DNA from: an uncultured Lachnospiraceae bacterium
GTDB taxonomy: Bacteria; Bacillota; Clostridia; Lachnospirales; Lachnospiraceae
Length of the DNA stretch: 64,000 nt
NCBI GenBank assembly: GCA_910578335.1
Contig: CAJTPU010000001.1
Coordinates: forward strand, 1-64,000
Reading direction: 5' to 3'
Below, piece after piece: positions 39,550 through 48,438 of the stretch. Below the pieces are notes generated by a model. The model saw only the letters and a list, made by a program, of their open reading frames with translations, ran no database searches and was not told where the DNA came from. A program made the position numbers and the translations under genes. The stretch's first letter is position 1; each line of letters begins with the position of its first letter.

Positions 39550-39627
39550 TTGGTGTAAATTTGGTGTAAAGAGGTAAATTTATTCAGTTTGGAAAGTCCC
39601 GAAACCCGCATAAACACTGGTTTTTTC
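39550..39627. other. Candidate right attachment region of the ICE
   Basis: Two copies of TTGGTGTAAA (39550-39559 and 39561-39570) are 11 bases apart, about one helical turn, the usual layout of tyrosine-recombinase arm sites. A partial third copy, TTGGTGTA, is at 39417-39424. Between them and the lysS stop lies a stretch including GGGTTTCGGGACTTTCC on the minus strand that could hold the core. The second end is outside the window, so no repeat can be matched. Confidence 0.45.
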
Positions 39628-41157
39628 TTACTTGTCGTTCGGTAAGGACTTCATTGTGGGGAACAACAGCACATCCCTTATCGCCGGCGAATTGGTAAGC
39701 AGCATAACCAGCCTGTCCAATCCATAGCCGATGCCGCCGGTGGGGGGCATACCGATTTCGAGGGCGTTCATAAAGTCCTCGTCGGTGGTGTTGGCTTCCT
39801 CGTCGCCTGCCGCAAGAGCCGCCTCCTGCGCCTTGAAACGCTCCCTCTGGTCGATGGGGTCGTTTAGCTCGGAGTAAGCGTTGCACATTTCCCTGCCGTA
39901 GATAAAGAGTTCAAAGCGCTCCACATAGTCCGGCTTGTCCGGCTTTCTCTTGGTGAGCGGAGATATCTCTACCGGATGGTCCATCACAAAGGTGGGCTGA
40001 ATCAGATGCTCCTCCACAAACTCCTCAAAGAACAGGTTCAGGATGTCTCCCTTTTTGTGGCGCGCCTCATAGTGGACGCCCTTTTCATCTGCTATTTTCT
40101 TTGCCGCCTCTGTGTCCGCAACCGCATCAAAGTCAACGCCTGCATATTTTTTCACGGCTTCCACCATGGTAAGCCGCTCGAAAGGCTTGCCTAAATCAAT
40201 CATTTCCTCTGCATAAGGAACCGTCGTAGTGCCGCATACTTCCTGCGCCACATAGCGGAACATATTTTCCGTTAAGTCCATCATACCCTGATAATCCGTG
40301 TACGCCTGATACAGCTCCATCAGCGTAAACTCCGGATTGTGACGGGTATCCAGACCTTCATTGCGGAAAACGCGCCCGATTTCATAGACCCGCTCCATGC
40401 CGCCTACAATCAGCCTCTTTAAGTACAGCTCCAACGAGATACGCAGCTTCACGTCCTCGTCCAGCGCATTATAATGCGTCTCAAAGGGTCTTGCCGCCGC
40501 GCCGCCCGCGTTGGCTACCAGCATAGGCGTTTCCACCTCCATGAAGCCCTGTTCATCCAGATAGCGTCGAATCGCACTGATAATTTTGCTGCGCTTGATA
40601 AAAGTATCCTTCACATCGGCATTCATAATCAAATCGGTGTAGCGCTGCCTGTAGCGGATATCCGTATTCGTCAGTCCGTGAAACTTCTCCGGCAGAATCT
40701 GCAGGCTCTTACTCATCAGCAGCACCTTTGCCGCATGGACGGAAATCTCACCTGTCTTGGTCTTAAATACTTCACCCGTAATACCTACAATATCGCCCAC
40801 ATCATATTTTTTAAAATCAGCATAGGGCTCTTCCCCTATGCTGTCCCGTGCCACATAGGACTGTATGCTGCCCTGCAAATCCTGTACATTACAAAAAGAA
40901 GCCTTACCCATTACGCGTTTCTGCATAATGCGTCCGGCTATGCTGACGGTTTTGCCCTCCAGCTCTTCAAAATGATTCTTAATGTCCATGCTGTGATGCG
41001 TTACGTCATATTTGGTAACAAGGAACGGGTCCTTTCCCGCCTCCTGCAGCGCTGCCAGCTTCTCTCTTCTGACCTTTAAAAGCTGATGGATATCCTGCTC
41101 CTGCTGCCTGTTATCCGCTCCGCTATTCTGATTCTCTCTGCTCTGTGTGTCTGCCAC
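39628..41157 (-). CDS. lysS: Lysyl-tRNA synthetase, class II
   Basis: I place the start at a GTG (41157), ten bases after AAAGG, giving 509 residues; a frame extending upstream overlaps greA and is less likely. An OB-fold anticodon domain (about 60-170) precedes the class II core, with motif 2 RVFRNEGLDTRHNPEFTLMELYQAY and motif 3 GGIGYGLDRLVMLLT intact. The C terminus is normal (LLFPTMKSLPNDK). The enzyme charges tRNA-Lys. It is 22 bases downstream of greA and shares its promoter. The ICE junction falls right after the stop codon, so the original lysS terminator is displaced. Confidence 0.97.
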   Translation of the reverse strand: MADTQSRENQNSGADNRQQEQDIHQLLKVRREKLAALQEAGKDPFLVTKYDVTHHSMDIKNHFEELEGKTVSIAGRIMQKRVMGKASFCNVQDLQGSIQSYVARDSIGEEPYADFKKYDVGDIVGITGEVFKTKTGEISVHAAKVLLMSKSLQILPEKFHGLTNTDIRYRQRYTDLIMNADVKDTFIKRSKIISAIRRYLDEQGFMEVETPMLVANAGGAAARPFETHYNALDEDVKLRISLELYLKRLIVGGMERVYEIGRVFRNEGLDTRHNPEFTLMELYQAYTDYQGMMDLTENMFRYVAQEVCGTTTVPYAEEMIDLGKPFERLTMVEAVKKYAGVDFDAVADTEAAKKIADEKGVHYEARHKKGDILNLFFEEFVEEHLIQPTFVMDHPVEISPLTKRKPDKPDYVERFELFIYGREMCNAYSELNDPIDQRERFKAQEAALAAGDEEANTTDEDFMNALEIGMPPTGGIGYGLDRLVMLLTNSPAIRDVLLFPTMKSLPNDK

Positions 41158-41179
41158 TTTTATCACGCCTTTCCTCTCT

Positions 41180-41662
41180 TTAGTTCGAGCGCTGTATCTC
41201 AAGCACCTTATACTTTAACACGCCCGCCTGGGTCTCTACCTCGACTGTATCGCCGAGCTTCGCGCCAATCAGCGCTTTCCCAACCGGACTTTCATTGGAA
41301 ATCTTGCCTTTTAAGCTATTCGCCTCCGTTGAGCCTACAATCTTGTATTCCAGCTCGTCGCTATATTCCAAATCCAGAATCTTCACACGGCAGCCAATGT
41401 TGATTTTGTCCAAATCAACCTCATCTTCTACAATAACCTCCGCATTTTTCAGGATTTTCTCCAATTCCTCAATACGCGCTTCTATGTCGCGCTGCTCGTC
41501 CTTGGCTGCATCATACTCTGCATTTTCAGACAAATCCCCCTGCTCTCTGGCTTCCTTAATTTTCTGTGCAACCTCCTGACGCTTGACTACTTTCAGTTCA
41601 TGCAGCTCATCCTCGTATTTCCGCAAGCCCTCATAGGTTAAAATATTTTTCTTTGATTCCAT
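41180..41662 (-). CDS. greA: Transcription elongation factor GreA
   Basis: The ATG at 41662 follows AAAAGGAAGG and gives 160 residues, the family length. The N-terminal coiled-coil finger contains KIKEAREQGDLSENAEYDAAKDEQRDIEARIEELEKIL, with the acidic DLSENAEYDAAK tip that enters the polymerase channel. The C-terminal FKBP-like domain includes VKILDLEYSDELEYKIVGSTEAN and ISNESPVGKALIGAKLGDTVEVET. GreA rescues backtracked RNA polymerase by stimulating cleavage. It is first in a greA-lysS unit behind a consensus promoter. Confidence 0.97.
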   Translation of the reverse strand: MESKKNILTYEGLRKYEDELHELKVVKRQEVAQKIKEAREQGDLSENAEYDAAKDEQRDIEARIEELEKILKNAEVIVEDEVDLDKINIGCRVKILDLEYSDELEYKIVGSTEANSLKGKISNESPVGKALIGAKLGDTVEVETQAGVLKYKVLEIQRSN

Positions 41663-41752
41663 GGTGCACGCCTTCCTTTTATACACAATTTTCCTGTTGT
41701 TATCCGGTTATCTTTGGTCGAACGACTGCATGATACCTAGATTATCTTCCGT

Positions 41753-41781
41753 ATTATACTGAATTTTGTACAGGGTGTCAA
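41753..41781 (-). promoter_or_regulatory. Perfect-consensus sigma-A promoter of greA-lysS
   Basis: On the minus strand TTGACA (41776-41781), exactly 17 bases, then TATAAT (41753-41758). The -35 overlaps the stop codon of the upstream gene. The leader to greA is about 85 bases. Confidence 0.93.
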
Positions 41782-42485
41782 GCCAAGATATCCCGCAGCA
41801 GGGATTTCACGTCAAAATAGCGGGCTTCCTTCGCCCTTGCGCACAGTCTCTTTGCTTCCCCTGACACCACGGTGCTGACAAGCGCCGTACCGGAAGGAAG
41901 CTGCAGGGGCGTAGTCCCGTACAATTCGGCGCCGGCTATTACCAGCGTTTTTCCTTTTGCCGGTACATGCAGTTTTGCAAATTCTGCTGCGGTATCCAAG
42001 AGAAAACCATACTCTTCCAAAAGCGCCTCTTTCGTCTCAGAAAATGCCTCTTCGCCTGAAGACACAACGCCAATATAGCGGGTATCCCTCACATATTCCG
42101 CTAAAATTGCTTCCGTCTCCAGTTCCCTGTCCTGCAGCACAATCAAGGCATCAAAGGTTATCTGATGCCACCGTATCAAAAAAAGCAGCCCTTCCAGCGA
42201 CAGCGGCTCTTCTCTTCTGCCAAGAAAAGCCCGCGCCTCCTCATCATAGAGATAGCAGACGTTCCTTCCCTCCTGCGGCACTTCCAATCCCTGTATATAT
42301 GCAGTTCTATCTTTTTCCTTCCAAGGCTTTTTCTTGTAACTGTGCGCGGGCAGATATACCGTAAAAAAACAGACAGCGCCATTGCTGCCGCTTATTTGCC
42401 TGTTTTCTATCCGGTACTGCCAGCTTCCGCGGCGTTTCCGCCTGCCGCAGCCGTCCTTGTCCGTCATAAAATGAACGACAGTCAT
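41778..42485 (-). CDS. Conserved hypothetical protein between dusB and greA
   Basis: The start is uncertain. ATG 42485 (MTVVHFMTDKDGCGRR) gives 235 residues and lies right after GGAGGAG, closer than ideal; an ATG at 42545 just after dusB would add an Arg-rich stretch that looks non-coding. The protein is soluble: an N-terminal part with YQYRIENRQ-like and YLPAHSY features, a middle section LSLEGLLFLIRWHQITFDALIVLQDRELE, and a C-terminal GKTLVIAGAELYGTTPLQLPSGTALVSTVVSGEAKRLC that could be a Rossmann-like strand-loop. No catalytic motif is recognised. It follows dusB by a few bases and may be cotranscribed with it. Confidence 0.7.
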   Translation of the reverse strand: MTVVHFMTDKDGCGRRKRRGSWQYRIENRQISGSNGAVCFFTVYLPAHSYKKKPWKEKDRTAYIQGLEVPQEGRNVCYLYDEEARAFLGRREEPLSLEGLLFLIRWHQITFDALIVLQDRELETEAILAEYVRDTRYIGVVSSGEEAFSETKEALLEEYGFLLDTAAEFAKLHVPAKGKTLVIAGAELYGTTPLQLPSGTALVSTVVSGEAKRLCARAKEARYFDVKSLLRDILA

Positions 42486-42547
42486 CTCCTCCACGGTTCG
42501 TCCCCTTGTTCGTCCTTCCCTTTGAAGATATGCTGTCGTCCGCATCT

Positions 42548-43519
42548 TTATACTGGAAAAATCCGGTCAAGACTTTTTAACAAATCTGCCATCGTCTCCA
42601 TACTGTTTATTTCCTGCCTGAACCGCGCCGAGTGAGGATACCCTGCCGTGTACCATGCCAAGTGCTTGCGCATCTCCCTGACGCCCGTATATTCTCCCTT
42701 AACGGCGAGCTGCAGCGCCGCGTGGCGCTCCACCATCTGCCTTACCTCCATAGGAGTGGGACGGGGCGGTATCCTTCCCGTCTCCAAAAAGGCTGCAACC
42801 TCGCGGAATATCCATGGATTTCCCTGCGCTCCCCTGCCTATCATCACGCCGTCACAGCCTGTCTTATCAAACATCTCCTTTGCAGAAGCCGCATCCGTCA
42901 CATCCCCATTGCCAATGACCGGTATCCGCACTGCCTCTTTGACCGCGCGGATACATTCCCAGTCTGCCCTGCCGGTATAGTATTGCTCCCTTGTCCTGCC
43001 GTGCACGGCAATCGCCGCCGCGCCCGCTTCCTCTGCAATTTTTGCAATTTCCACCGCATTACAATGCGCATCGTCAAAGCCTTTCCTGATTTTAACCGTA
43101 ACCGGTTTTTCGATGGCTCCCGCCACCTTGCGCACGATTTCTCCCACCAGTGCCGGATTTTTCATCAAGGCAGAGCCTTCTTTGTTGTTTACCACCTTGG
43201 GAACCGGACAGCCCATATTAATATCCAGTATATCAAAGGGACGTTCTTCTATCCGCTTCGCCATCTCTGCCATAATGTCTGCATCCGAACCGAAAAGCTG
43301 CAGAGATACAGGTCTTTCTTCCTCACGGATTTCCATCAGTGCTTCCGTATTTTTATTGTTGTAATAAATCGCCTTTGCACTTACCATTTCCATACAGATA
43401 AGCCCCGCGCCCTGTTCTTTGCAGAGCAGGCGGAACGGCAAATCCGTCACACCCGCCATGGGAGCCAATACAACCGGAGAGGCAAGCGCCACACTGCCAA
43501 TTTTTAATCTGCCCGTCAA
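42548..43519 (-). CDS. dusB: tRNA-dihydrouridine synthase
   Basis: A 323-residue Dus-family TIM barrel. The FMN-binding start APMAGVTDLPFRLLCKEQGAG, catalytic Cys104 in INMGCPVPKVVNNKEGSALMKNP, and the IPVIGNGDVTDAASAKEM and GVMIGRGAQGNPWIF blocks are all present. It reduces uridine to dihydrouridine in tRNA D-loops using FMN and NADPH. Its start overlaps the coaX stop as ATGA. Size and motifs match the DusB group of Firmicutes. Confidence 0.96.
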   Translation of the reverse strand: MTGRLKIGSVALASPVVLAPMAGVTDLPFRLLCKEQGAGLICMEMVSAKAIYYNNKNTEALMEIREEERPVSLQLFGSDADIMAEMAKRIEERPFDILDINMGCPVPKVVNNKEGSALMKNPALVGEIVRKVAGAIEKPVTVKIRKGFDDAHCNAVEIAKIAEEAGAAAIAVHGRTREQYYTGRADWECIRAVKEAVRIPVIGNGDVTDAASAKEMFDKTGCDGVMIGRGAQGNPWIFREVAAFLETGRIPPRPTPMEVRQMVERHAALQLAVKGEYTGVREMRKHLAWYTAGYPHSARFRQEINSMETMADLLKSLDRIFPV

Positions 43520-44295
43520 TGCTCCTGTTTCCTGTTCTTCTCGTAAATAATCCGCAGCCCGTCCAGCGTGAGCGCGCTGTCATACACGTCAATGCTGTCC
43601 GTCTCATCTGAGATAATCCGCCCCAGACCGCCGGTCGCAATGACCTTTAAGTCATCATACCCGCTCTCTTCCCGCACACGCTTGATAATATATTCCGTCT
43701 GCCCTATCTGCCCGTAAAAAAGACCCGCCTGCATACTGCTGATGGTCTCCTGTGCCAAAATGGACTTCGGCTTCTTGATTTCGATTTTGGAGAGCATAGC
43801 CGTCCGCTCCCACATTGCCTCCGCACTGATTCTGACGCCCGGAGCCGTGATGCCGGCTTCAAAGCTGCCGTCACGTCCCACAAGGTCGTAAGTGGTTGCC
43901 GTTCCAAAATCCAATACCAATGCCGGTCCGCCATACTTTTCATATGCCGCCACCGCATCCACGATACGGTCCGCACCGATGGCACGGGGATTCTCCGTCA
44001 CCACACGGATGCCCGTCTTTACGCCGGGTCCTACAATTAACGGTGTGCTTCCCATATAGCGCACGATGGCGCCTGTCAGGGAATGCATCACATCGGGCAC
44101 CACGCTTGCTACAATCGTTCCCTCTATCTGCTCCGCGTTGATACCTCTTATCCGCATCATTTCTGCCAGCGTAATGCCATATTCATCGGAAGTCCTCGGA
44201 AACTTCGTCGTAATCCGAAATGTCGCCAGAAGCGTTTCCTTATCATAAACGCCGCAGGTAATATTTGTATTTCCCACATCAATCGCCAATATCAT
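43516..44295 (-). CDS. coaX: Type III pantothenate kinase
   Basis: The ATG at 44295 (MILAIDVGNTNITCGVYD) gives 259 residues; a frame extending upstream belongs to the end of the preceding gene. The ASKHA-type motifs are clear: DVGNTNI phosphate loop, ENPRAIGADRIVDAVAAYEKYGGPALVLDFGTATTYD, and GGLGRIIS near the end. CoaX phosphorylates pantothenate in the first step of coenzyme A synthesis and is not feedback-inhibited by CoA. It overlaps the DUF6145-like gene upstream (17 bases) and dusB downstream (4 bases). Confidence 0.96.
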   Translation of the reverse strand: MILAIDVGNTNITCGVYDKETLLATFRITTKFPRTSDEYGITLAEMMRIRGINAEQIEGTIVASVVPDVMHSLTGAIVRYMGSTPLIVGPGVKTGIRVVTENPRAIGADRIVDAVAAYEKYGGPALVLDFGTATTYDLVGRDGSFEAGITAPGVRISAEAMWERTAMLSKIEIKKPKSILAQETISSMQAGLFYGQIGQTEYIIKRVREESGYDDLKVIATGGLGRIISDETDSIDVYDSALTLDGLRIIYEKNRKQEH

Positions 44296-44662
44296 TTTTT
44301 TCTTCTTCCTCCAAAATACCGTCCGGCTGTTCATGAAGCACAAACACTCTGTAATACAGATTTAAACTCTCAAACAGCTCCTGCCTTTTACTGCGGACTT
44401 GTGATACCATCAGCCCGCTGCTGATTTCATCATAATAGATATCATCCTCATCTGCATCGGTAGTCAGCACCACGTTGCCATCCTCCTCGAAGGCAATCGT
44501 AAAGACGCCGCCAACCTCCTCCGTAAACAGCACGCACAAAATATGCAGCTCCTCCTTCACGGAGTCCGGAAGCCCGCGAAACTCCTCATTAAAATAATAC
44601 TTCATTTCATAAGCGCTTGCTCCGCAGAGCACCACTCTGCCTGCCCCGTCCTTTTCACACAT
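44279..44662 (-). CDS. DUF6145-like conserved protein
   Basis: Start chosen at ATG 44662 (MCEKDGAGRVVLCGASAYEMKYYF), overlapping the birA stop by 8 bases; 127 residues. The blocks VVLCGASAYEMKYYFNEEFRGLPDSVKEELHILCVLFTEEVGGVFTIAFEEDGNV and VSQVRSKRQELFESLNLYYRVF are what I recall of DUF6145, found in Lachnospiraceae next to birA and coaX. The protein is acidic with no membrane segment. Function unknown; its fixed neighbours suggest a link to cofactor biosynthesis or simply operon inheritance. Confidence 0.7.
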   Translation of the reverse strand: MCEKDGAGRVVLCGASAYEMKYYFNEEFRGLPDSVKEELHILCVLFTEEVGGVFTIAFEEDGNVVLTTDADEDDIYYDEISSGLMVSQVRSKRQELFESLNLYYRVFVLHEQPDGILEEEEKNDIGD

Positions 44663-45635
44663 ACCCGTAAACACCCCGCACCGATACTTCTCCTGCATAA
44701 ACCTTTTTTATTTTTTTGCCGGAAACTTCGACACAAAGCTCACCCTTTTCATTGATGCCCCGCGCAATTCCCGTGTACTCGCCTGCCGGGTCCAGTACTC
44801 TGACCTCCCTGCCGCAGTTGACCAGCACTGCGTTGTATTGCTCCAGCAAAAGAGACAAATTCAGTTTTTGCGCAAAAAGGGTGTAAGCACGCTCAAAATG
44901 CTCCATAATTTTTTCCAAGAGCGCCGCCCTCGAAACCGGCTTACCCGACTCCTGCTCCAAAGAAGCAGCCTTTTCCCTTAGTTCGGGAACAAACTCCTGC
45001 TCCTTTACATTGACGCCGACGCCGATTACCACATGCTGAATATATTCTCCCTGCACGCTCATTTCCGTGAGAATGCCGGTCACCTTTTTGCCGTTCACCA
45101 CAACGTCGTTGGGCCACTTTATCTGCGCCTCTATTCCGCAAAGCTCTGCCACGGCACCCTGTACGGCAAGCGCCATCACCAGCGTCAGCATGGATGCCTT
45201 GTCCGGCGCAAATTCCGGTCTTAGCAGTATGGTAAAATAAAGATTTCTGCCCGCCGGAGATGCCCATGTCCTGCCCCGCCTGCCGCGCCCCTGTGTCTGT
45301 TTTTCCGCAACCACAAGAGTACCCGAAGGCGCGCCCTCCTCCGCCAAAAGCTTTGCCTGTATATTGGTTGAGCCCGTGCTTTCATAAAAAACCAGATTTC
45401 TGCCCGCCCATTCGGTGTGCATCCGGCTCTCCAGCTCTTCTGCACTAAAAACGTCGGGCAGGGAACTTAGGCGGTAACCTCTTCCCGTTACCGCCTCAAT
45501 TCCATAACCCTCTTTTTTTAACCCGTTTATCACCTTCCAGACCGCCGCTCTCGTGACGCCGAAGCGCTCACACAATTCCTGTCCGGAAATATAACCTTCT
45601 GTCTTTCTTAGGAGTGAAAGTATTTCTGCCTTCAT
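44655..45635 (-). CDS. birA: Bifunctional biotin-protein ligase and biotin repressor
   Basis: A 326-residue protein with GGAGG before its ATG. Residues 1-60 are an HTH_11 winged helix (LRKTEGYISGQELCERFGVTRAAVWKVINGLKKEGYGIEAV). The catalytic domain follows with STNIQAK, GRGRRGRTWASPAGRNLYFTI and KWPNDVVVNGKKVTGILTEM, and a C-terminal SH3-like domain. It makes biotinyl-AMP, attaches biotin to carboxylases, and can repress biotin genes. The last 8 bases overlap the next gene. Confidence 0.96.
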   Translation of the reverse strand: MKAEILSLLRKTEGYISGQELCERFGVTRAAVWKVINGLKKEGYGIEAVTGRGYRLSSLPDVFSAEELESRMHTEWAGRNLVFYESTGSTNIQAKLLAEEGAPSGTLVVAEKQTQGRGRRGRTWASPAGRNLYFTILLRPEFAPDKASMLTLVMALAVQGAVAELCGIEAQIKWPNDVVVNGKKVTGILTEMSVQGEYIQHVVIGVGVNVKEQEFVPELREKAASLEQESGKPVSRAALLEKIMEHFERAYTLFAQKLNLSLLLEQYNAVLVNCGREVRVLDPAGEYTGIARGINEKGELCVEVSGKKIKKVYAGEVSVRGVYGYV

Positions 45636-45692
45636 AGCACGCCTCCTGCCGCATCACAACTGCTTTTATGATAAGGCTTATCTGCTTATTGC

Positions 45693-46700
45693 CTACAGCG
45701 TTGCCGCGAGCACTGCCTTAATCGTGTGCATACGGTTCTCCGCCTCTTCAAACACAACCGACTGTGCGGACTCAAACACCTCATCCGTCACTTCCATCTC
45801 CGTAATGCCGAACTTTTCTCCCATCTCCTTGCCGATGGCAGTCTTCAAATCATGGAATGCCGGCAGACAATGCATAAAGATTGCCTGTCTTCCCGCATTG
45901 CGCATAACCTTACTGTCCACCTTGTAAGGCGTAAGCGCCTTAATCCGGCTCTCCCATACCTCGTCCGGCTCTCCCATGGAAACCCATACGTCCGTGTAAA
46001 TGACATCCGCATCCTTTGTGCCTGCGTCCACATCCTCCGTCAGCGTGATGCTTGCGCCGGTTTTTTCCGCAAGCGCCCTGCACTGCTCCACAAGCTCCTT
46101 CGCCGGAAAATACTCCTTTGCCGTACATGCGGTAAAATGCATACCCATCTTCGCACACGCTGCCATCAGGGAATTTCCCGTGTTAAAACGCGCATCTCCC
46201 ATGTAGGTCAGCTTGATGCCCTTAAGCCGCCCAAAATGCTCTTTGATAGTCAGCAAATCCGCCAGCATCTGTGTGGGATGAAATTCATCCGTAAGCCCGT
46301 TCCAAACAGGAACCTGCGCATACTTTGCAAGCTCCTCCACAATCTCCTGACCAAAGCCACGGTACTCAATACCGTCGTACATGGAGGAGAGCACTCTTGC
46401 GGTATCCGCTATGCTTTCCTTTTTGCCCACCTGAGAGCCCGCCGCATCCAAATAGGTTGTCGCAATGCCCAAGTCACGCGCCGCCACCTCAAAGGCACAG
46501 CGTGTTCTGGTGCTCGCCTTTTCAAAAATAAGCGCTATGTTTTTCCCTGCAAGATTGTTTAACAGAGGCTGTGTTCTGGGATTTATCGGCTTGCCCTTCT
46601 TTTTATTCTCCTTCAGCTCGCCCGCCAGCTTTATCAAAAACTCAATCTCCTCCGTCGTAAAATCCAACAGTTTTAAAAAATCACGTCCTTTTAAGTCCAT
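45693..46700 (-). CDS. argF: Ornithine carbamoyltransferase
   Basis: A 335-residue protein preceded by AAGGAG. Carbamoyl-phosphate motif STRTR (63-67), DEFHPTQMLADLLTI, the ornithine-side HCLPAFHD and a matching length identify OTCase. It forms citrulline from ornithine and carbamoyl phosphate in arginine synthesis, or runs in reverse in the arginine deiminase pathway; no arc genes are nearby, so biosynthesis is more likely. It seems to be a single-gene unit. I do not see a convincing ARG box upstream. Confidence 0.96.
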   Translation of the reverse strand: MDLKGRDFLKLLDFTTEEIEFLIKLAGELKENKKKGKPINPRTQPLLNNLAGKNIALIFEKASTRTRCAFEVAARDLGIATTYLDAAGSQVGKKESIADTARVLSSMYDGIEYRGFGQEIVEELAKYAQVPVWNGLTDEFHPTQMLADLLTIKEHFGRLKGIKLTYMGDARFNTGNSLMAACAKMGMHFTACTAKEYFPAKELVEQCRALAEKTGASITLTEDVDAGTKDADVIYTDVWVSMGEPDEVWESRIKALTPYKVDSKVMRNAGRQAIFMHCLPAFHDLKTAIGKEMGEKFGITEMEVTDEVFESAQSVVFEEAENRMHTIKAVLAATL

Positions 46701-46816
46701 ACTCCTTCTCCTCTCCTTCTATTACGTTTCTTTTAGGTGATTGCAAAACGCAGTGATTATGCGAGCCCCTGTATCTCTGCTGCCCGCAGGCGCTTTTTCT
46801 ATGGGGACTACACAAA

Positions 46817-46847
46817 CACTCGGAATCCGCATATCGGACTCCGAGTG
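46817..46847 (-). terminator. Hairpin after the SPFH gene
   Basis: CACTCGGA (46817-46824) pairs with TCCGAGTG (46840-46847), with an inner TCCG/CGGA extension past one mismatch. On the minus strand TTTGTG follows. It probably terminates the NfeD-SPFH transcript. Confidence 0.6.
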
Positions 46848-46882
46848 AATAGGTTGCTGCAACAATCCGCCTTTTCACGGAT

Positions 46883-47800
46883 TTATTTATCGCTTACTTC
46901 CCTGAAAGCAGTCGCTAAAGATGCAATGCCCTGCAAATCTGCCGGAAGCAGTATCTTGGTTGCTTTTCCGTCAGCCGCCTTTTCAAAGGCTTCCAGACTC
47001 TTAATCTTGAGCACCGCTTCGTCTGCACCTGCATCCTTCAGCATTCTGATACCGTCGGCATTCGCCTGCTGCACCTTCAAGATAGCCTCTGCCTCACCTT
47101 CTGCCTCGCGAATCATCTTTTCCTTTTCCGCTTCCGCACGCAGGATTGCGGACTGCTTCTCAGCTTCCGCGCGTAAGATTGCAGATGCCTTCTCGCCCTC
47201 TGCTACCAGAATGTTGGCTTTCTTTTCACCTTCTGCTCTTGTTACCGCTTCACGTCTCTCACGCTCCGCCTTCATCTGTCTCTCCATCGCATTCTGAATC
47301 TCTGCGGGAGGAATGATGTTCTTAAGCTCTACACGGTTAACCTTGATACCCCAAGGGTCGGTCGCAATATCCAGCGCCGAGCGCATCTTGGTGTTGATAA
47401 CCTCACGGGAGGTAAGTGTCTGGTCCAGCTCCAGCTCACCAATGATATTACGGAGAGTTGTCGCCGTCAGGTTTTCAATCGCCATCATGGGATTTTCCAC
47501 ACCGTAAGTAAAGAGCCTGGGGTCGGTTATCTGGTAATATACAACCGTGTCAATTCTCATGGTTACGTTATCCTTTGTGATAACCGGCTGGGGCGGGAAA
47601 TCTGCCACCTGCTCCTTTAAGTTTACTCTTTTTGCCACCCTGTCAAGAAAAGGCACCTTGATATGGAGACCTACAGACCATGTTCCCTGATATGCGCCAA
47701 GCCTTTCCACCACATATGCCTGTGCCTGCGGTACAATCTTGATACAGGAAATCAGTATCGCCAAAAGCAGCACAATCAGAATAATAATAACCCATTCCAT
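46883..47800 (-). CDS. SPFH/Band 7 membrane protein, QmcA-like
   Basis: A 305-residue protein with AGAGAGG before its ATG. One N-terminal membrane helix (EWVIIILIVLLLAILISCI) is followed by the SPFH domain (VPQAQAYVVERLGAYQGTWSVGLHIKVPFLDRV) and a long alternating Ala/Glu/Lys coiled coil (EGEKASAILRAEAEKQSAILRAEAEKEK). Such proteins form large ring-like scaffolds on membranes and are stably paired with NfeD partners, one of which is encoded 60 bases upstream. Role in membrane quality control is inferred from the family. Confidence 0.93.
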   Translation of the reverse strand: MEWVIIILIVLLLAILISCIKIVPQAQAYVVERLGAYQGTWSVGLHIKVPFLDRVAKRVNLKEQVADFPPQPVITKDNVTMRIDTVVYYQITDPRLFTYGVENPMMAIENLTATTLRNIIGELELDQTLTSREVINTKMRSALDIATDPWGIKVNRVELKNIIPPAEIQNAMERQMKAERERREAVTRAEGEKKANILVAEGEKASAILRAEAEKQSAILRAEAEKEKMIREAEGEAEAILKVQQANADGIRMLKDAGADEAVLKIKSLEAFEKAADGKATKILLPADLQGIASLATAFREVSDK

Positions 47801-47860
47801 TTATTTGTCCTCTCTTTCTTTTATTCCGTAACTGCAGGTACGCTGCAGTTATCTTTCCTT

Positions 47861-48313
47861 TTACATTTGTCTGGGCTCCACAATCAGCTTTACACCGCTA
47901 ATCGCACGCACCAGCACCACCGTGCCGACAGCTATTTTCTGGTTATCGTCCACACTCCGCGCCGTCCATTCCTGACCGCCTACCGTCACCTGTCCAATCC
48001 CTTCCAGATTGTCAACCTCACTGATAACAATCGCCTGTCTGCCCACCATGCTTTCCACATTGGTCTTAATGCGGTCCTTGTTAAAATACTTTACGGCAAT
48101 CGGGCGGGTGAAACACAGCAGTAATACGGAAACCACCAGGAATAAGGCAACCTGCACCACCAAAGGCGCATGAAGCACCGCGGCAACCGCTGCCAGCAGA
48201 GCGCCCCCTGCAAACCAGATTGTAGTCAATCCCATGGTTGCAAGTTCCACGACAATAAATACAATCAGAAGCACCAGCCATACGAAGAGCATATTATCAA
48301 ATAGTCCAGGCAT
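47861..48313 (-). CDS. NfeD-family membrane protein
   Basis: A 150-residue protein with AAGGGGG before its ATG. Three or four hydrophobic helices (MLFVWLVLLIVFIVVELATMGL, IWFAGGALLAAVAAVL, LVVQVALFLVVSVLLLCF) precede a C-terminal OB-fold domain (MVGRQAIVISEVDNLEGIGQVTVGGQEWTARS, KIAVGTVVLVRAISGVKLIVEP). Short NfeD proteins act with an SPFH partner, which is the next gene. No protease domain is present, so it is the short NfeD1b type. Confidence 0.92.
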   Translation of the reverse strand: MPGLFDNMLFVWLVLLIVFIVVELATMGLTTIWFAGGALLAAVAAVLHAPLVVQVALFLVVSVLLLCFTRPIAVKYFNKDRIKTNVESMVGRQAIVISEVDNLEGIGQVTVGGQEWTARSVDDNQKIAVGTVVLVRAISGVKLIVEPRQM

Positions 48314-48438
48314 CTTACTGCCCCCTTTCTTAAAAATCTCACTTCTTATATATCCCTATCTTACTACAGCTCTTCCCACGGGGCAACTGTTTTATTTGCA
48401 TTATATCCAAAATTATAGTTGTGATTCCCGCACGATAA

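Larger units (their letters stand above)
1..39627. mobile_element. Integrative and conjugative element, left end outside window
   Basis: A continuous block of conjugation and accessory genes, nearly all on the minus strand, runs from the window edge to just before the lysS stop codon. It includes a full type IV secretion set (VirB4, PrgI, TrbL-like, Maff2, VirD4), a relaxase with MobC, PcfB, an ArdC-like protein, a giant methylase-helicase, a sortase plus wall adhesin, and ParA/ParB. Cargo includes a type I restriction-modification operon and a SLOG-domain pair. No integrase or excisionase is visible, so the left boundary and recombinase must lie to the left. The right boundary is inferred from the switch to housekeeping genes and from tandem repeats near 39.55 kb. 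Whether the element is complete or mobile cannot be judged here. Confidence 0.88.

Noticed and set aside
36472..39589. The 12-mer ATTTATTCAGTT at 36472-36483 and 39578-39589 as possible attachment repeats
   Set aside because: Too short and AT-rich to be meaningful, and the interval would leave out the conjugation genes.
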